Shown: positions 44,801 to 54,167 of the stretch, in pieces
Numbering within the stretch: the first letter of the stretch is position 1
Layout: each line of letters opens with the position of its first letter
Origin: Rhodococcus sp. SMB37
Lineage (GTDB): Bacteria; Actinomycetota; Actinomycetes; Mycobacteriales; Mycobacteriaceae
Assembly (NCBI RefSeq): GCF_004345605.1
Contig: NZ_SLVY01000001.1
Location: forward strand, 558,001 to 622,000
Length of the DNA: 64,000 nucleotides
Direction of reading: 5' to 3'
Made by a program: the position numbers and the translations under genes
The notes under the pieces: model-generated
Databases searched by the model: none
Told to the model about the DNA's origin: nothing
What the model saw: the letters and a program-made list of their open reading frames with translations, nothing else

Positions 44801-46024
44801 TCACGCGTTGTCCCGCGCGAGAGTACCCGCCGTCTCGGAGCTTCGCTCGGGACTCGGCGAACGGTCGATGAGCACCGTCGTCTCCGGCTCCGGCGGCACC
44901 AGGGCCGGCGGAAGGGCGAACCGGAAGATCTTCTTCCAGACGGAGGAAACCTGCGCGAACAGGCCACCTGTGTTGTAGGGCAATCCGTGCTTCTCACAGA
45001 GCGCCCGGACCTGCGGGGCCAACTCCGGGTACCGGTGTGCGGGCAGATCCGGGAACAGGTGGTGTTCGATCTGGTGCGACAGGTTGCCCGACATGATGTG
45101 GAACAGCGGGGTGCCGCTGATGTTCGCGCTCCCCAGCATCTGGCGCACGTACCACTCGCCACGCGTCTCGTTCACGGTCTCGTCCTTCGAGAACGACTGC
45201 ACACCCGACGGGAAATGACCGCAGAAGATGATCGAGAACGTCCACACGTTGCGGACCAGGTTGGCGGTCGCATTACCGACCAACGTCGGAACGAACATCG
45301 GACCGCTCAACAACGGGAACGCGACGTAGTCCTTGACCACCTGACGCCGCACCTTGCGCCACCAGCCCTTTGCCAGCGGGACCAGGTCGCGCCAGTTCCG
45401 CTCACGCGAGACGATTCGCTCCACTTCCGCGTCGTGGAACATGACACCCCATTCGAAGAGCAACATCAAAACCGTTGCATACACGGGGTTTCCGAGATAA
45501 TACGGGTGCCACTTCTGCGCGGGATCCATCCGAAGGATGCCGTACCCGATGTCACGGTCCTTCCCCACGATGTTGGTGTAGGTGTGATGCATGTAGTTGT
45601 GCGAGTGCCGCCACTGATCCGACGGGCACACGGTGTCCCACTCGAAAGTGCGGGAGTTCAGCGACGGCTCACGCATCCAGTCGTACTGGCCGTGCATGAC
45701 GTTGTGGCCGATCTCCATGTTGTCGAGGATCTTCGACACACTGAGCGAAGCCACCCCGGCCACCCACGCCGGAGGGAAGAAACCGAGGAACAGCAGGCCG
45801 CGGCCGGCCACCTCGAGTCCACGCTGGGTTTTGATGATCCGGTAGATGTATTCACGGTCCTCGGCGCCGAGGGATGCAACGGTACGTTCCCGCAACTCAT
45901 CCAACTCGCGGCCGATCTCGTCGACCTGATCGCGGCTCAGGACTATCGGATCCGCCACGACCTGCGTGCGACCACCCGACAGAAACGGCAGGAACGGAAT
46001 CGACGGAATAGTCAAACCGAACAT
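44801..46024 (-). CDS. Acyl-CoA desaturase (DesA3 type, Rv3229c-like)
   Basis: About 407 residues, membrane di-iron desaturase that would put a double bond (probably delta-9) in acyl-CoA. Three His boxes are visible: EIGHNVMHGQYDW, WRHSHNYMHHTYTN and LSHQIEHHLFPD. Hydrophobic pairs are GLLFLGFFPPAWVAGVASL and NVWTFSIIFCGHF. The start is set at the ATG with GGAGG five bases upstream (MFGLTIPSIPFL), four codons inside the longest frame. Its reductase is encoded 42 bp upstream in the same orientation, as in M. tuberculosis. Confidence 0.93.
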   Translation of the reverse strand: MFGLTIPSIPFLPFLSGGRTQVVADPIVLSRDQVDEIGRELDELRERTVASLGAEDREYIYRIIKTQRGLEVAGRGLLFLGFFPPAWVAGVASLSVSKILDNMEIGHNVMHGQYDWMREPSLNSRTFEWDTVCPSDQWRHSHNYMHHTYTNIVGKDRDIGYGILRMDPAQKWHPYYLGNPVYATVLMLLFEWGVMFHDAEVERIVSRERNWRDLVPLAKGWWRKVRRQVVKDYVAFPLLSGPMFVPTLVGNATANLVRNVWTFSIIFCGHFPSGVQSFSKDETVNETRGEWYVRQMLGSANISGTPLFHIMSGNLSHQIEHHLFPDLPAHRYPELAPQVRALCEKHGLPYNTGGLFAQVSSVWKKIFRFALPPALVPPEPETTVLIDRSPSPERSSETAGTLARDNA

Positions 46025-46065
46025 GCTGTCCTCCATTTTCTCTGGTTGGAAAGTTCGCTTCGTTG

Positions 46066-47172
46066 TCAGAGTTCGACGGCTACGTTGCCGACCGGTGCAC
46101 TGACACAGATCTGAATGCGCGCACCGGGTTCGGAATCGAGGTCACCCGTGCGCACGTCACGTGTGCATCCGGAGTTCCGGATCGCCGTACAGGTATGGCA
46201 GATTCCCATGCGACAGCCGTGTTCCGGCGCGAGTCCGGCATTCTCGGCCTGTTCGAGGACTGTGGCCCCCGTGTTGGCTGCAACGATTCCCGATGCGGTG
46301 AACGACACCGAGCCGGACGCGTCGTCGGGGTCGACGACGTACGTGGGCGGCGTGAATATTTCGGTGTGCAGCAGATCCGAGGATCCGGCTTCGGCGTAGA
46401 GGTCACGGACGCTCTCGACCAGGCCGGACGGCCCGCACACGTAGGCCGGAGTGCTGGCGAACCACGGCGCGACTGCGTCGAGGTGTGCGCGTTCGAACCG
46501 TCCGTGAAGGTGTCCACCCTCGCCGCGCGTGTGAGCGAGCACGACCTCGACGTTGGGCAGCGATGCCAATGCGTCGAGCTCCGCGCGGCGGGGTACGTGC
46601 GCCGAGGTACGCGCGTAGTGCACGAACGTCACTGCACTCGTGCCACTTTCGGAAGCGAGCGACCCCACCATCGACAGCACCGGGGTGATACCGGAACCGC
46701 CGCTGATCATCAGCAGACGCGATGGCCGCGATTCGGGGAGTACGAAGCTCCCTGCGCCGTCACCGACCTCGACGACGTCGCCCAGCCGTGCGTGTTCCGC
46801 AAGATGACCCGATACCAGTCCACCCGGCCGTACACCGACGGTGAGCACCACATCGCGCGATCCCGGCACGATCGCCGGCGAGAACGTGCGCACGTGCCGT
46901 ACCCCGTCGATCACCACGGCGAGCTGGATGTGCTGGCCCGGCTCGAACCGGCAGGGCCGTGCGGGACGCAGGGTCAGCGTCGTCGATCCGTGCACACTTG
47001 TATCGATACTGGTGATCCGGGCGCGGTTGGCGACCGTCGTGAGCAGCGGGTCGGCGAGTTCGAGGTAACGGTCCGGGTGGTGCGGTGTCGAGAGTGCACC
47101 AAGTGCTCCGAAGAGCAGTTTTCTGACTCCGACCCGAAGTGGGACACGGCTCGGCGCGGCGCTCACAGTCAT
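46066..47172 (-). CDS. Ferredoxin-type oxidoreductase partner of the desaturase (Rv3230c-like)
   Basis: About 368 residues. The FAD domain has HVRTFSPAIVPGS (RxFS). The NAD(P) domain has LLMISGGSGITPVLSMVGSL. The C-terminal [2Fe-2S] domain has HGCRMGICHTCTAI with a later Cys (IQICVSAPVG). It passes electrons from NAD(P)H to the desaturase encoded next. The ATG at 47172 is preceded by GGAAGG. A palindrome 34 bp upstream lies between it and the TetR gene. Confidence 0.92.
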   Translation of the reverse strand: MTVSAAPSRVPLRVGVRKLLFGALGALSTPHHPDRYLELADPLLTTVANRARITSIDTSVHGSTTLTLRPARPCRFEPGQHIQLAVVIDGVRHVRTFSPAIVPGSRDVVLTVGVRPGGLVSGHLAEHARLGDVVEVGDGAGSFVLPESRPSRLLMISGGSGITPVLSMVGSLASESGTSAVTFVHYARTSAHVPRRAELDALASLPNVEVVLAHTRGEGGHLHGRFERAHLDAVAPWFASTPAYVCGPSGLVESVRDLYAEAGSSDLLHTEIFTPPTYVVDPDDASGSVSFTASGIVAANTGATVLEQAENAGLAPEHGCRMGICHTCTAIRNSGCTRDVRTGDLDSEPGARIQICVSAPVGNVAVEL

Positions 47173-47205
47173 GATTTCCAACCTTCCGATGCGGAGGCGT
47201 CCATT

Positions 47206-47225
47206 CAGTGCACATTCGTACACTG
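47206..47225. promoter_or_regulatory. Candidate TetR operator upstream of the reductase/desaturase operon
   Basis: Palindrome cagtgcac-attc-gtacactg: 8-bp arms with one mismatch around a 4-nt centre. It lies in the 165-bp divergent region between the reductase and the TetR-type gene. That arrangement is typical of a repressor controlling the adjacent lipid-desaturase operon and its own gene. Confidence 0.55.
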
Positions 47226-47337
47226 AGTCCAGTGTGACAGGTTCGGACCGAACGCTGTCAACCCTGATGTGACGCCAGTAACACTCGCGGCGGGGGCGGC
47301 ACGATCTCGGAGCGCCCGGTCTGCCTACACTCGGGGC

Positions 47338-47976
47338 GTGCCCGTAGCCCCCGCCCCCGAACCGACCAGCCGGGCCGAACGCAAAGAACGCACCCGCCAG
47401 GCAATCCTCGACGCCGCACTCGAGCTGTCCTCGGATCGCAGCTTCGCGAGCGTGAGCCTGCGTGAGGTCACCCGCGCAGTCGGCCTCGTGCCGACCGCGT
47501 TCTACCGGCATTTCGCATCGATGGAAGAACTCGGCGTCGCACTCGCCGACGACACGATGCGGTTGCTCCGCTCGGTCCTGCGCGACGCACGTCGCAATCC
47601 AGGACCGTCCAATGCACAGGCATCGCTGGCCGCACTGCTCGCGCAGGTGCGCGACCACGAGCCCGCATTCCGATTCCTCGCACGCGAACGTCACGGCGGT
47701 CACCCGGAAGTGGCGCGGGCCTTCACCGTCGAACTCCGCCTGCTCACCCGCGAACTCGCGGTCGACCTCGCCCGCATCCCCCAGCTCGCCGCATGGGAGA
47801 CCGACGATCTCGAGATGGCCGCCAACCTGCTCGTCACCTCCATGTTCGAGGTGGTGCTGGACCTACTCGCCGTCGAACCCGGTCGCGCCGCCGAAGCCGA
47901 GGTCCTCAACCGCGGTGAGAAGCAGATGCGCCTGATCATGCTCGGAATGGCCGCGTGGAATCCGCTCCACGACTGA
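47338..47976 (+). CDS. TetR-family transcriptional regulator
   Basis: About 212 residues. The N-terminal HTH is RTRQAILDAALELSSDRSFA, then VSLREVTRAVGLVPTAFYRH. The C-terminal domain is helical with LLAQVRDHEPAFRFLARERH. The GTG at 47338 is chosen because family similarity starts immediately after (VPVAPAPEPTSRAERKERTR). It is divergent from the reductase-desaturase operon and probably its repressor. The following hydrolase starts 22 bp after its stop. Confidence 0.9.
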   Translation: MPVAPAPEPTSRAERKERTRQAILDAALELSSDRSFASVSLREVTRAVGLVPTAFYRHFASMEELGVALADDTMRLLRSVLRDARRNPGPSNAQASLAALLAQVRDHEPAFRFLARERHGGHPEVARAFTVELRLLTRELAVDLARIPQLAAWETDDLEMAANLLVTSMFEVVLDLLAVEPGRAAEAEVLNRGEKQMRLIMLGMAAWNPLHD

Positions 47977-47998
47977 CTTCGGGACGTACCGTTGAAGG

Positions 47999-48868
47999 GT
48001 GCCCGAAACAGCAGCGTTCGATTCAGCAGGATTCGAGTCCACTGCCGTCAGGCTCGGCGATCTGACCTTCGACGTCCGGTTCGCGGGCCCGGCCGACGGG
48101 CCGCCGATCGTACTGCTCCACGGTTTTCCCCAGACGTCGCGTTGCTGGAACGCGGTGGCCGAGGAGCTTGCCGGCAACGGCATGCGGGTGCTGCTACCCG
48201 ATCAGCGCGGCTACTCCCCCGGCGCCCGACCGACCGAGGTCGCGGAGTACAGGATCGATCACCTGCGCGCGGATGTTCTCGGAATTCTCGATGCGTTCGG
48301 TGTGGACGACGCACACATCGTCGGACACGACTGGGGTTCGTCGGTCGCATGGCACGTGGCTGCACATCACCCCGCGCGGGTGCGATCACTGACCGCGCTG
48401 TCGATCCCGCACCTGGCTGCGTTCGGCCTGGCGTTACGCGAGGACGACGACCAGAAAGCCCGCTCGACGTACTTCTCCCTGTTCCGTGAAGCCGGCAAGG
48501 CCGAGCACGTCCTGCTCGCCGACGACGCGCACCGACTGCGCGCCCTCTACGGCGAAGGAGTAGCCATCGACGCAATCGACGAATACGTGCGCGTGCTCCG
48601 CCTACCGGGCGCGCTCACCGCCACCCTCAACTGGTACCGGGCGATGACCCCAGGCACCGGCGATCTCCCGCCGGTGAAGGTCCCCACCACCTACGTCTGG
48701 AGCACCGGCGATGCTGCGGTCGGCCGGTTCGCCGCGGAACTCTGCGGCGACCACGTCGACGCCGACTACACCTTCGAGGTCCTCGACGGAGTGTCGCACT
48801 GGATCCCGGACGAGGCTCCCGGCGCCGTCACGGCCGCCATCAGCGCCCAGGTGGGACAACGTCGATGA
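47999..48868 (+). CDS. Alpha/beta hydrolase, epoxide-hydrolase-like
   Basis: 289 residues. The oxyanion segment VLLHGFPQTSRCW, the nucleophile elbow VGHDWGSSVAW with Asp as nucleophile (GHDWG), and a C-terminal GVSHWIPDEAPGAV containing the His match the epoxide hydrolase/haloalkane-dehalogenase type. The substrate is unknown. Its GTG start is close behind the TetR gene, and the small secreted protein starts 25 bp after its stop. Confidence 0.87.
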   Translation: MPETAAFDSAGFESTAVRLGDLTFDVRFAGPADGPPIVLLHGFPQTSRCWNAVAEELAGNGMRVLLPDQRGYSPGARPTEVAEYRIDHLRADVLGILDAFGVDDAHIVGHDWGSSVAWHVAAHHPARVRSLTALSIPHLAAFGLALREDDDQKARSTYFSLFREAGKAEHVLLADDAHRLRALYGEGVAIDAIDEYVRVLRLPGALTATLNWYRAMTPGTGDLPPVKVPTTYVWSTGDAAVGRFAAELCGDHVDADYTFEVLDGVSHWIPDEAPGAVTAAISAQVGQRR

Positions 48869-48892
48869 GGAACTGCCGGTGAGGAGATCCCC

Positions 48893-49333
48893 ATGAAACG
48901 AGGCGCGCTGTTGCTGGTTGTGTTGATCGCGGCTGCGGTGGCAGCGTTCTTCATTGCGTGGGACGGGCCGAAGAACCCACCTCAACGCACCCTCGACGAC
49001 AGCGCGTTCGTCCTGGACGGTCGCTCCACGACCTGCACCGCCCTGTTCCGCAAGCCCTGTGATTACGAAACCCAGCTCGAATACAATCGTCGGGGCACGG
49101 ATCTCGACACATTCGTGGACTCGACCGACCTCGGGCCGTGGGGCAACTCCCTGCCCTTCGCGGACGCGGCCGAGCTCGCCCTGCAAGCATGCGTGTACTC
49201 GCGCACGGCGGGAATGACGGTCCTCGAATTCATCGAGCTGGGGCAACGCGCCCACCCGGACGCCGGGTCGGTCGAGCTCACCCCGTTCTGGAACAAGGCA
49301 CGTCAGGAACTGTGCGCCACGCCGTGGCAGTGA
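48893..49333 (+). CDS. Small exported hypothetical protein (DUF732-like)
   Basis: 146 residues with an N-terminal membrane anchor or signal sequence (RGALLLVVLIAAAVAAFFIA). The rest has four Cys residues in pairs (TTCTALFRKPCDYE and QACVYSRT plus a final ELCATPW), which suggests disulphides outside the cell. The fold resembles DUF732-type small exported proteins, but I cannot confirm it. GAGGAG precedes the ATG. Confidence 0.65.
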   Translation: MKRGALLLVVLIAAAVAAFFIAWDGPKNPPQRTLDDSAFVLDGRSTTCTALFRKPCDYETQLEYNRRGTDLDTFVDSTDLGPWGNSLPFADAAELALQACVYSRTAGMTVLEFIELGQRAHPDAGSVELTPFWNKARQELCATPWQ

Positions 49334-49408
49334 CTATGTGCCACACCCGCCAACGCACTTACCCGGGCGGTAATCGAGGAGCGCCGCCGACTCTGGTTTC
49401 ATGACGTC

Positions 49409-50230
49409 ATGCCCGAAACCGAGAACGCCGTCCACGTCTTCGACTCCGCTGTAGAGCTCACCGCCATCGATGCGGGTCGCTACACCGGAAGCACCCACCC
49501 CGCGTACGCGAACATGGTCGGGCCGTTCGGAGGTGTCACGGCCGCCACGATGCTGCAGGCCGTCCGGCTTCATCCCGAGGTTCTCGGGACTCCGCTGTCG
49601 CTGACGGTCAACTTCGCAGCAGCGATCGCCTACGGCGAGTTCGAGGTTGTCGCCCGGCCGGTGCGCACCAATCGTTCGAGCCAGCACTGGCTGATCGAGC
49701 TGGCCCAGGACGGGGCCGTCACCACCACCGCCACCGCCGTGTTCGGCAACCGCAAGGACACCTGGGAGGCGACCGAACTTCCGATGCCCAGCGCGCCACC
49801 TGCGAACGAAGTCGCCGCCAGCCCGTTTCCCGATTTCGTGGCGTGGGGCAAGAACTACGAAATGCGATTCGTGGAGGGCCGGATCCCCGGTGCAGACGCC
49901 TCCCCGCACCCCGATTCCACCTCGACTCTCTGGGTCCGGGACGAACCTGCACGCCCGCTCGACTTCACTTCGCTCACTGCCCTGTGCGATGTCTTCTACC
50001 CCCGTGCGTTCCTGCGGCGCGGCCACGCGCTCCCCGCGGGTACGGTGACCCTGACGATCTACTTCCACGCAAACGCTGCCGAGATCGAAGCCCAGTCGGA
50101 TCAACCGATCCTCGCCACAGCCCGCAGCAATCGATTCGGGAAGAACTACTTCGACCAGACCGCGCACCTGTGGGGCGCGGGCGACACATTGCTCGCCACC
50201 GCCCACCAATTGGTGTACTTCAAAGCGTGA
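49409..50230 (+). CDS. Acyl-CoA thioesterase (double-hotdog, TesB-like / 4HBT_3)
   Basis: 273 residues. The N-terminal hotdog has GSTHPAYANMVGPFGGVTAA and GTPLSLTVNFAAAIAYGEFE. The C-terminal one has PLDFTSLTALCDVFYPRAFL. This architecture is typical of acyl-CoA thioesterase family proteins. Its natural acyl chain is unknown. The ATG at 49409 overlaps a competing out-of-frame ATG at 49401. The gap to the next gene is 67 bp. Confidence 0.83.
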   Translation: MPETENAVHVFDSAVELTAIDAGRYTGSTHPAYANMVGPFGGVTAATMLQAVRLHPEVLGTPLSLTVNFAAAIAYGEFEVVARPVRTNRSSQHWLIELAQDGAVTTTATAVFGNRKDTWEATELPMPSAPPANEVAASPFPDFVAWGKNYEMRFVEGRIPGADASPHPDSTSTLWVRDEPARPLDFTSLTALCDVFYPRAFLRRGHALPAGTVTLTIYFHANAAEIEAQSDQPILATARSNRFGKNYFDQTAHLWGAGDTLLATAHQLVYFKA

Positions 50231-50297
50231 CAGCCCTCCCCCTGGACAGCCCCATCTCGCACCGTCATGATGGAGCGATCGGACACCGGGGGGATAC

Positions 50298-51176
50298 GTG
50301 CGCTGCTCATCGATCAGATCTCGTTTCGCTGCAACTGCCTTCGCAGTAATTGCCGCCGCTGCTGCGGGGGTGGCACCGGCAGCAGCGCAACCGGCATACG
50401 ACTCATACGTCGCGCTCGGGGATTCGTTCGTCGCCGGTCCCGGTATCCCGCCACAGAGCACCAGCGCCGAATGCGGACGCTCCGAGGTGAACTACCCGAG
50501 TCTGGTCGCAGACGCACTCGGTGTCGACGAGTTCATCGACGCGTCTTGCGGCGGGGCCGTCTCGGAGGATCTGCAGGGGCAACAGATCTCCATCCTCACG
50601 CGGGCCACCGTGCCCCCGCAGTACGACGCACTGCGGCCCGATACCGGCCTGGTCACGGTCGGTATCGGCGGAAACGACATCGGCCTCGTGCAGTTGGCGA
50701 TTGCGTGCACCAATTTCGCGTCCGCTCCGCACGGTACGTCCTGCGCCGAGAGCAATTCCGAACGACCCGATTCGTTCGACCTCGCCATCGATGCGTTCGC
50801 GCCCGAGTACGGCACGATCATCGACGAGATCCGAGCACGATCACCCCACGCGCGCATCCTGTTCGTCGGCTACCCGACGGGGATCCGTGACGGTGGCTGT
50901 TTTCCAGAGCAACAGATATGGCCGCAGGACGCCACGTACCTGCAGTCCAAGATCGACCGGCTCAACACGGTGATGGCCCAGCAGGTCGTTGCGGCCGGGG
51001 CCGAATTCGTGGACCTTCGCACGTCGACGATCGGACACGACTCGTGCGCCACCCCCGACGAGCGGTGGATGGAAGGGATCGTTCCGACCTCGCCGGGTAT
51101 CCCACTGCACCCCAACGCAGCGGGCCACCGCAATGCGGCGGAGCAGGTGGTCAGCTCACTCTCAGTGAACGACTGA
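50298..51176 (+). CDS. Secreted SGNH/GDSL hydrolase (lipase/esterase)
   Basis: 292 residues from a GTG start. A signal peptide (RSRFAATAFAVIAAAAAGVA then APAAAQPAYD) ends near residue 31. Block I is YVALGDSFVAGPGI with the nucleophile Ser. Block III is TVGIGGNDIGLVQL (GGND). Block V is PLHPNAAGHRNAAEQ with the catalytic His. Several Cys pairs fit an extracellular enzyme. It overlaps by 15 bp the end of the convergent MFS gene. Confidence 0.9.
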   Translation: MRCSSIRSRFAATAFAVIAAAAAGVAPAAAQPAYDSYVALGDSFVAGPGIPPQSTSAECGRSEVNYPSLVADALGVDEFIDASCGGAVSEDLQGQQISILTRATVPPQYDALRPDTGLVTVGIGGNDIGLVQLAIACTNFASAPHGTSCAESNSERPDSFDLAIDAFAPEYGTIIDEIRARSPHARILFVGYPTGIRDGGCFPEQQIWPQDATYLQSKIDRLNTVMAQQVVAAGAEFVDLRTSTIGHDSCATPDERWMEGIVPTSPGIPLHPNAAGHRNAAEQVVSSLSVND

Positions 51177-52493
51177 GCGTTCCGGTGCACGCACCGCGAG
51201 CAGCGCGGCCAGGCCCGACGCGAGCACGAGGAGAAGTCCCACGATGCCCGCCCGGTCCGCGCCGAACCACCACGCGAAGAATCCGAACAGCGTCGGCGCC
51301 AGGAACGACACCGCGCGACCAGTAGTGGCGTAGAGGCCGAACATCTGCCCTTCTCGGCCGACGGGGGTGATGCGGACGAGGAAAGTACGCGCCGACGACT
51401 GCGCGGGGCCGACGAACAGGCACAGCAGAAGTCCGAATATCCAGAACATCAACGGTCCGGACACCACCAACAGCACCGCCCCCACCCCGATCATCGATAC
51501 CAATGAGGCGACGATGACCGCCTTCGGTCCGACCCGATCGTCGATGCGGCCTGCCGCCAGCGCACCGAGCGCCGACACCACGTTCGCGGCCACACCGAAC
51601 AACAACACGTCGGCGGCGCTGATCTCGTACACGGTGACAGCGAGGACAGCGCCGAAGGTGAACACCCCGGCGAGTCCGTCACGGAACAAGGCGGACGCCG
51701 CGAGAAAACCCACGGTGCGCCGGTCCTCGTTCCATAATTCCTTCAGGTCGCTCCACAGCACACGGTACGACTCGACGAAACCCACCCGACGTTCGTCGTC
51801 GGCGCGTTGATGGGGCTTCTCGGGCACTGCGAACAACACGGGCAGGGCGAACACCGCGAACCACACTGCAGCGAGCAACGCCACCAGCCGGATGTTGAGT
51901 CCGTCGTCGGTGGTGATCGACAGGAAGCCTCGGGTGTCGCCGTCGCCTGCGATGAATCCCGTATAGCACAGCAGGAGCAGCACGATCCCACCGAAATAAC
52001 CCATGGACCAGCCGAATCCGGAGACCCGACCGATGTTCTTCTCGGTGGAGACCTGACTGAGCATCGCGTTGTACGGAACATTGGCGAGTTCGAAGATCAC
52101 CGAACCGGCACCGAGGAGCACCAGTCCGAGCCACAGGAAACTGTGGTCGTCCCGAACGAAGAACATTCCGGACATCAACACCACCGTCACGAAGGTCAGA
52201 ACCCCCAGTGAACGCTTCCGTCGTCCGGTCGCGTCGTACTTCTGCCCTGACACGGGCGCGAGTACGGCGATGGCGAATCCTGCGATGCCGAGCGACCAAC
52301 CGAGCCAGGTACTCGCGGAGATCGACCCGGGAAGATCGTCCCCGACGGCATCGGTCAGATACACCGAGAACACGAAGGTGAGGATCACCGCGTTGAACGC
52401 TGCCGAGCCCCAGTCCCACAGGCCCCACGCGAAGACCTGCCGCCGTGTCGCGTCAGCACCCATGCCGGGTCTCACGTCCGTGTGTGTGTTCAT
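51162..52493 (-). CDS. MFS transporter, UMF1/Atg22-like
   Basis: 443 residues, about 12 membrane helices. The N-terminal signature FAWGLWDWGSAAFNAVILTF is characteristic of the UMF1 family, with later VTVVLMSGMFFVRDDHSFLW and YATTGRAVSFLAPTLFGFFA. The substrate is unknown. A loop between helices 6 and 7 is charged. It converges with the GDSL hydrolase gene, and the IS3 element begins 80 bp upstream of its start. Confidence 0.88.
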   Translation of the reverse strand: MNTHTDVRPGMGADATRRQVFAWGLWDWGSAAFNAVILTFVFSVYLTDAVGDDLPGSISASTWLGWSLGIAGFAIAVLAPVSGQKYDATGRRKRSLGVLTFVTVVLMSGMFFVRDDHSFLWLGLVLLGAGSVIFELANVPYNAMLSQVSTEKNIGRVSGFGWSMGYFGGIVLLLLCYTGFIAGDGDTRGFLSITTDDGLNIRLVALLAAVWFAVFALPVLFAVPEKPHQRADDERRVGFVESYRVLWSDLKELWNEDRRTVGFLAASALFRDGLAGVFTFGAVLAVTVYEISAADVLLFGVAANVVSALGALAAGRIDDRVGPKAVIVASLVSMIGVGAVLLVVSGPLMFWIFGLLLCLFVGPAQSSARTFLVRITPVGREGQMFGLYATTGRAVSFLAPTLFGFFAWWFGADRAGIVGLLLVLASGLAALLAVRAPERSVVH

Positions 52494-52600
52494 GCCCCGC
52501 AGCTTATGAGTGACCGGTCGACGATGCGACTGCGCGCCCCAGAGCTAGTCTTTCGTGTCATGGTCCCGGAACTTGTCAAGGTGATTGAGTCCAACGGGAG

Positions 52601-53653
52601 TTACGCGACTGCTTGATCAGCAGCAGGTCCGCCCGAGTCGTCCTCGACATCGCCGGTGTCGGTGTCGACCGCGGGCTTGTTGATCCACACGTCGGTGGGC
52701 AGATCCAAAATTTTCGGGGTTTCGACCGTCCCGAAGCGTTCGGGATGCTGCACACGAGCCCGGGCGAGTACCGCGGCGCGTTCGGTGGCCTTCTGTCCAG
52801 CGAGACCGAAGTGCACATCGGCGGCCGTGTGTAGACCGATCCCGGTATGACGATGTTCGTGGTTGTACCACGAGGTGAACGAGTCCATGAAGTCCCGCGC
52901 ATGGTGGATCGAGAGGAAACGCTCGGGCCACCGCGGCCCGTACTTGAGAGTCTTGAACAGTGATTCCGAGTACGGGTTGTCGTTCGATACCCGCGGCCGT
53001 GAATGTGAACGGGTGACCTCCAGATCCGCGAGCAACGTCGCGACGGTCTTACTCGTCATCGACGTACCCCGATCTGCATGGACAACATTTGGAATCCCAT
53101 GTACAGCAAACACTTCAGTCATCATCTCCGCAGCGAGCAAGCCGGACTCATGGGTTTGGACGTGTGCACCGACAATGTAACGGGAGTAGATGTCGACCAT
53201 GACGTACGCATCGAAATAGGTGCCTTTGACCGGGCCCGCGAGCTTGGTGATGTCCCACGAATACACCTGCCGCGGTGCTGTCGCGACCAGCTCCGGGCAC
53301 GTGCGGGCAGGATGACGCGCTTGCCGACGACGTTCTTTGACCTGCGCGTTCTCCCGCAGGATTCGATACATCGTCGACACCGAGCACAGGTAGGTGCCGT
53401 CATCGAGTAGCTGGGCGTAGATCTCGAGGGGTGCCTGATCGACGAACCGCTTGCTGCACAACATCTCGAGCACAGCGCGGCGTTCGGTGTCGGTGAGTTT
53501 GTTTTCCGGAGTGCGTGGAACGGGCATGGGCGGTTCCGCTGTCGCAGATCGCGTTTTGTGGCGTCCTGCGGTGGATCGCACTACTCCTGTCAATCTACTT
53601 GCGGTCCTTGTTGTTACGCCAGACTTGGTGAGTTCGTGATGGATGGTCGTCAA
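52601..53653 (-). CDS. IS3-family transposase, OrfB (DDE integrase)
   Basis: 350 residues. The integrase core carries YSWDITKLAGPVKGTYFDAY (first Asp), VVHADRGTSMTSKTVATLLA (second Asp) and SNDNPYSESLFKTLKY (Glu), the rve DDE pattern. An IS150-type HTH region precedes it. The TTG start overlaps the orfA stop (TTGA), so it could be made by re-initiation or by frameshifting with orfA. All catalytic residues are present, so the element may be active. Confidence 0.93.
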   Translation of the reverse strand: MTTIHHELTKSGVTTRTASRLTGVVRSTAGRHKTRSATAEPPMPVPRTPENKLTDTERRAVLEMLCSKRFVDQAPLEIYAQLLDDGTYLCSVSTMYRILRENAQVKERRRQARHPARTCPELVATAPRQVYSWDITKLAGPVKGTYFDAYVMVDIYSRYIVGAHVQTHESGLLAAEMMTEVFAVHGIPNVVHADRGTSMTSKTVATLLADLEVTRSHSRPRVSNDNPYSESLFKTLKYGPRWPERFLSIHHARDFMDSFTSWYNHEHRHTGIGLHTAADVHFGLAGQKATERAAVLARARVQHPERFGTVETPKILDLPTDVWINKPAVDTDTGDVEDDSGGPAADQAVA

Positions 53654-54084
53654 CGCTTCTTGCGCGGCTCGTCCGCGTCCGTGCTCTCGGAGATCTGCTC
53701 CAAGAGCGACTGTGCTTTTCCCATGATCAGTAGGGCCGTTTCGGTGGTCGCGAGTTTCTTGTTGGCTCGGTCGAGCTCACGCTTGAGTCGGGCGATCTCG
53801 GTTTGCTCGGCGGTAAGTTTGCCAATCTTGTCGCCGGGTTTGGTGCCCTCGAGGACGCCGGCGTCGCGTTGTTTGCGCCATTCGCTGATCAGCGATGAGT
53901 ACAGGCCTTCGCGTCGCAGGTATGCGCCGCCACCGTTGTTCGTGCACACCTGCTCGTACGCGGCGAGGTGGGCGAGCTTGTCGGCAGCGTTGAAGGTGCG
54001 TCGTCGCTGCGGGCCGTCGGCGCGAGGGTGCGAGGGGTCCATCCGGCCATTGTCCTCGATCGGCATGGTGGGAGAAATCGTCAT
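53650..54084 (-). CDS. IS3-family transposase, OrfA (HTH protein)
   Basis: 144 residues. It has an N-terminal HTH (AADKLAHLAAYEQVCTNNGG then REGLYSSLISEWRKQRDAG) and a C-terminal leucine-zipper-like coiled coil (LTAEQTEIARLKRELDRANK). The N-terminal ~15 residues are uncertain. It precedes and overlaps orfB in the standard IS3 layout. Confidence 0.88.
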   Translation of the reverse strand: MTISPTMPIEDNGRMDPSHPRADGPQRRRTFNAADKLAHLAAYEQVCTNNGGGAYLRREGLYSSLISEWRKQRDAGVLEGTKPGDKIGKLTAEQTEIARLKRELDRANKKLATTETALLIMGKAQSLLEQISESTDADEPRKKR

Positions 54085-54167
54085 TGTGGGGTTGATCCGT
54101 CTCTTGCCCTGCTGGCGGGGTTGCTGTGAACCGTTGGACTCAACTCACCCTGACACGCAGGGTCCCG

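Larger units (their letters stand above)
52574..54155 (-). mobile_element. IS3-family insertion sequence
   Basis: About 1.58 kb bounded by imperfect inverted repeats: left end 52574-52597 and right end 54131-54155. They agree except for one mismatch and one extra base, and both ends are TG...CA. It encodes two overlapping minus-strand frames, orfA and orfB. No convincing target-site duplication is seen (flanks act/cgc). Its right end is 13 bp upstream of the likely start of an AraC-type gene, so it has replaced the native leader of that gene. Ends are placed by eye. Confidence 0.85.

Noticed and set aside
52562-54167. Direct repeat ggtcccg on both sides of the IS3 element as a target duplication
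   Set aside because: It stands 5 bp outside each inverted repeat rather than adjacent, so it is probably chance.
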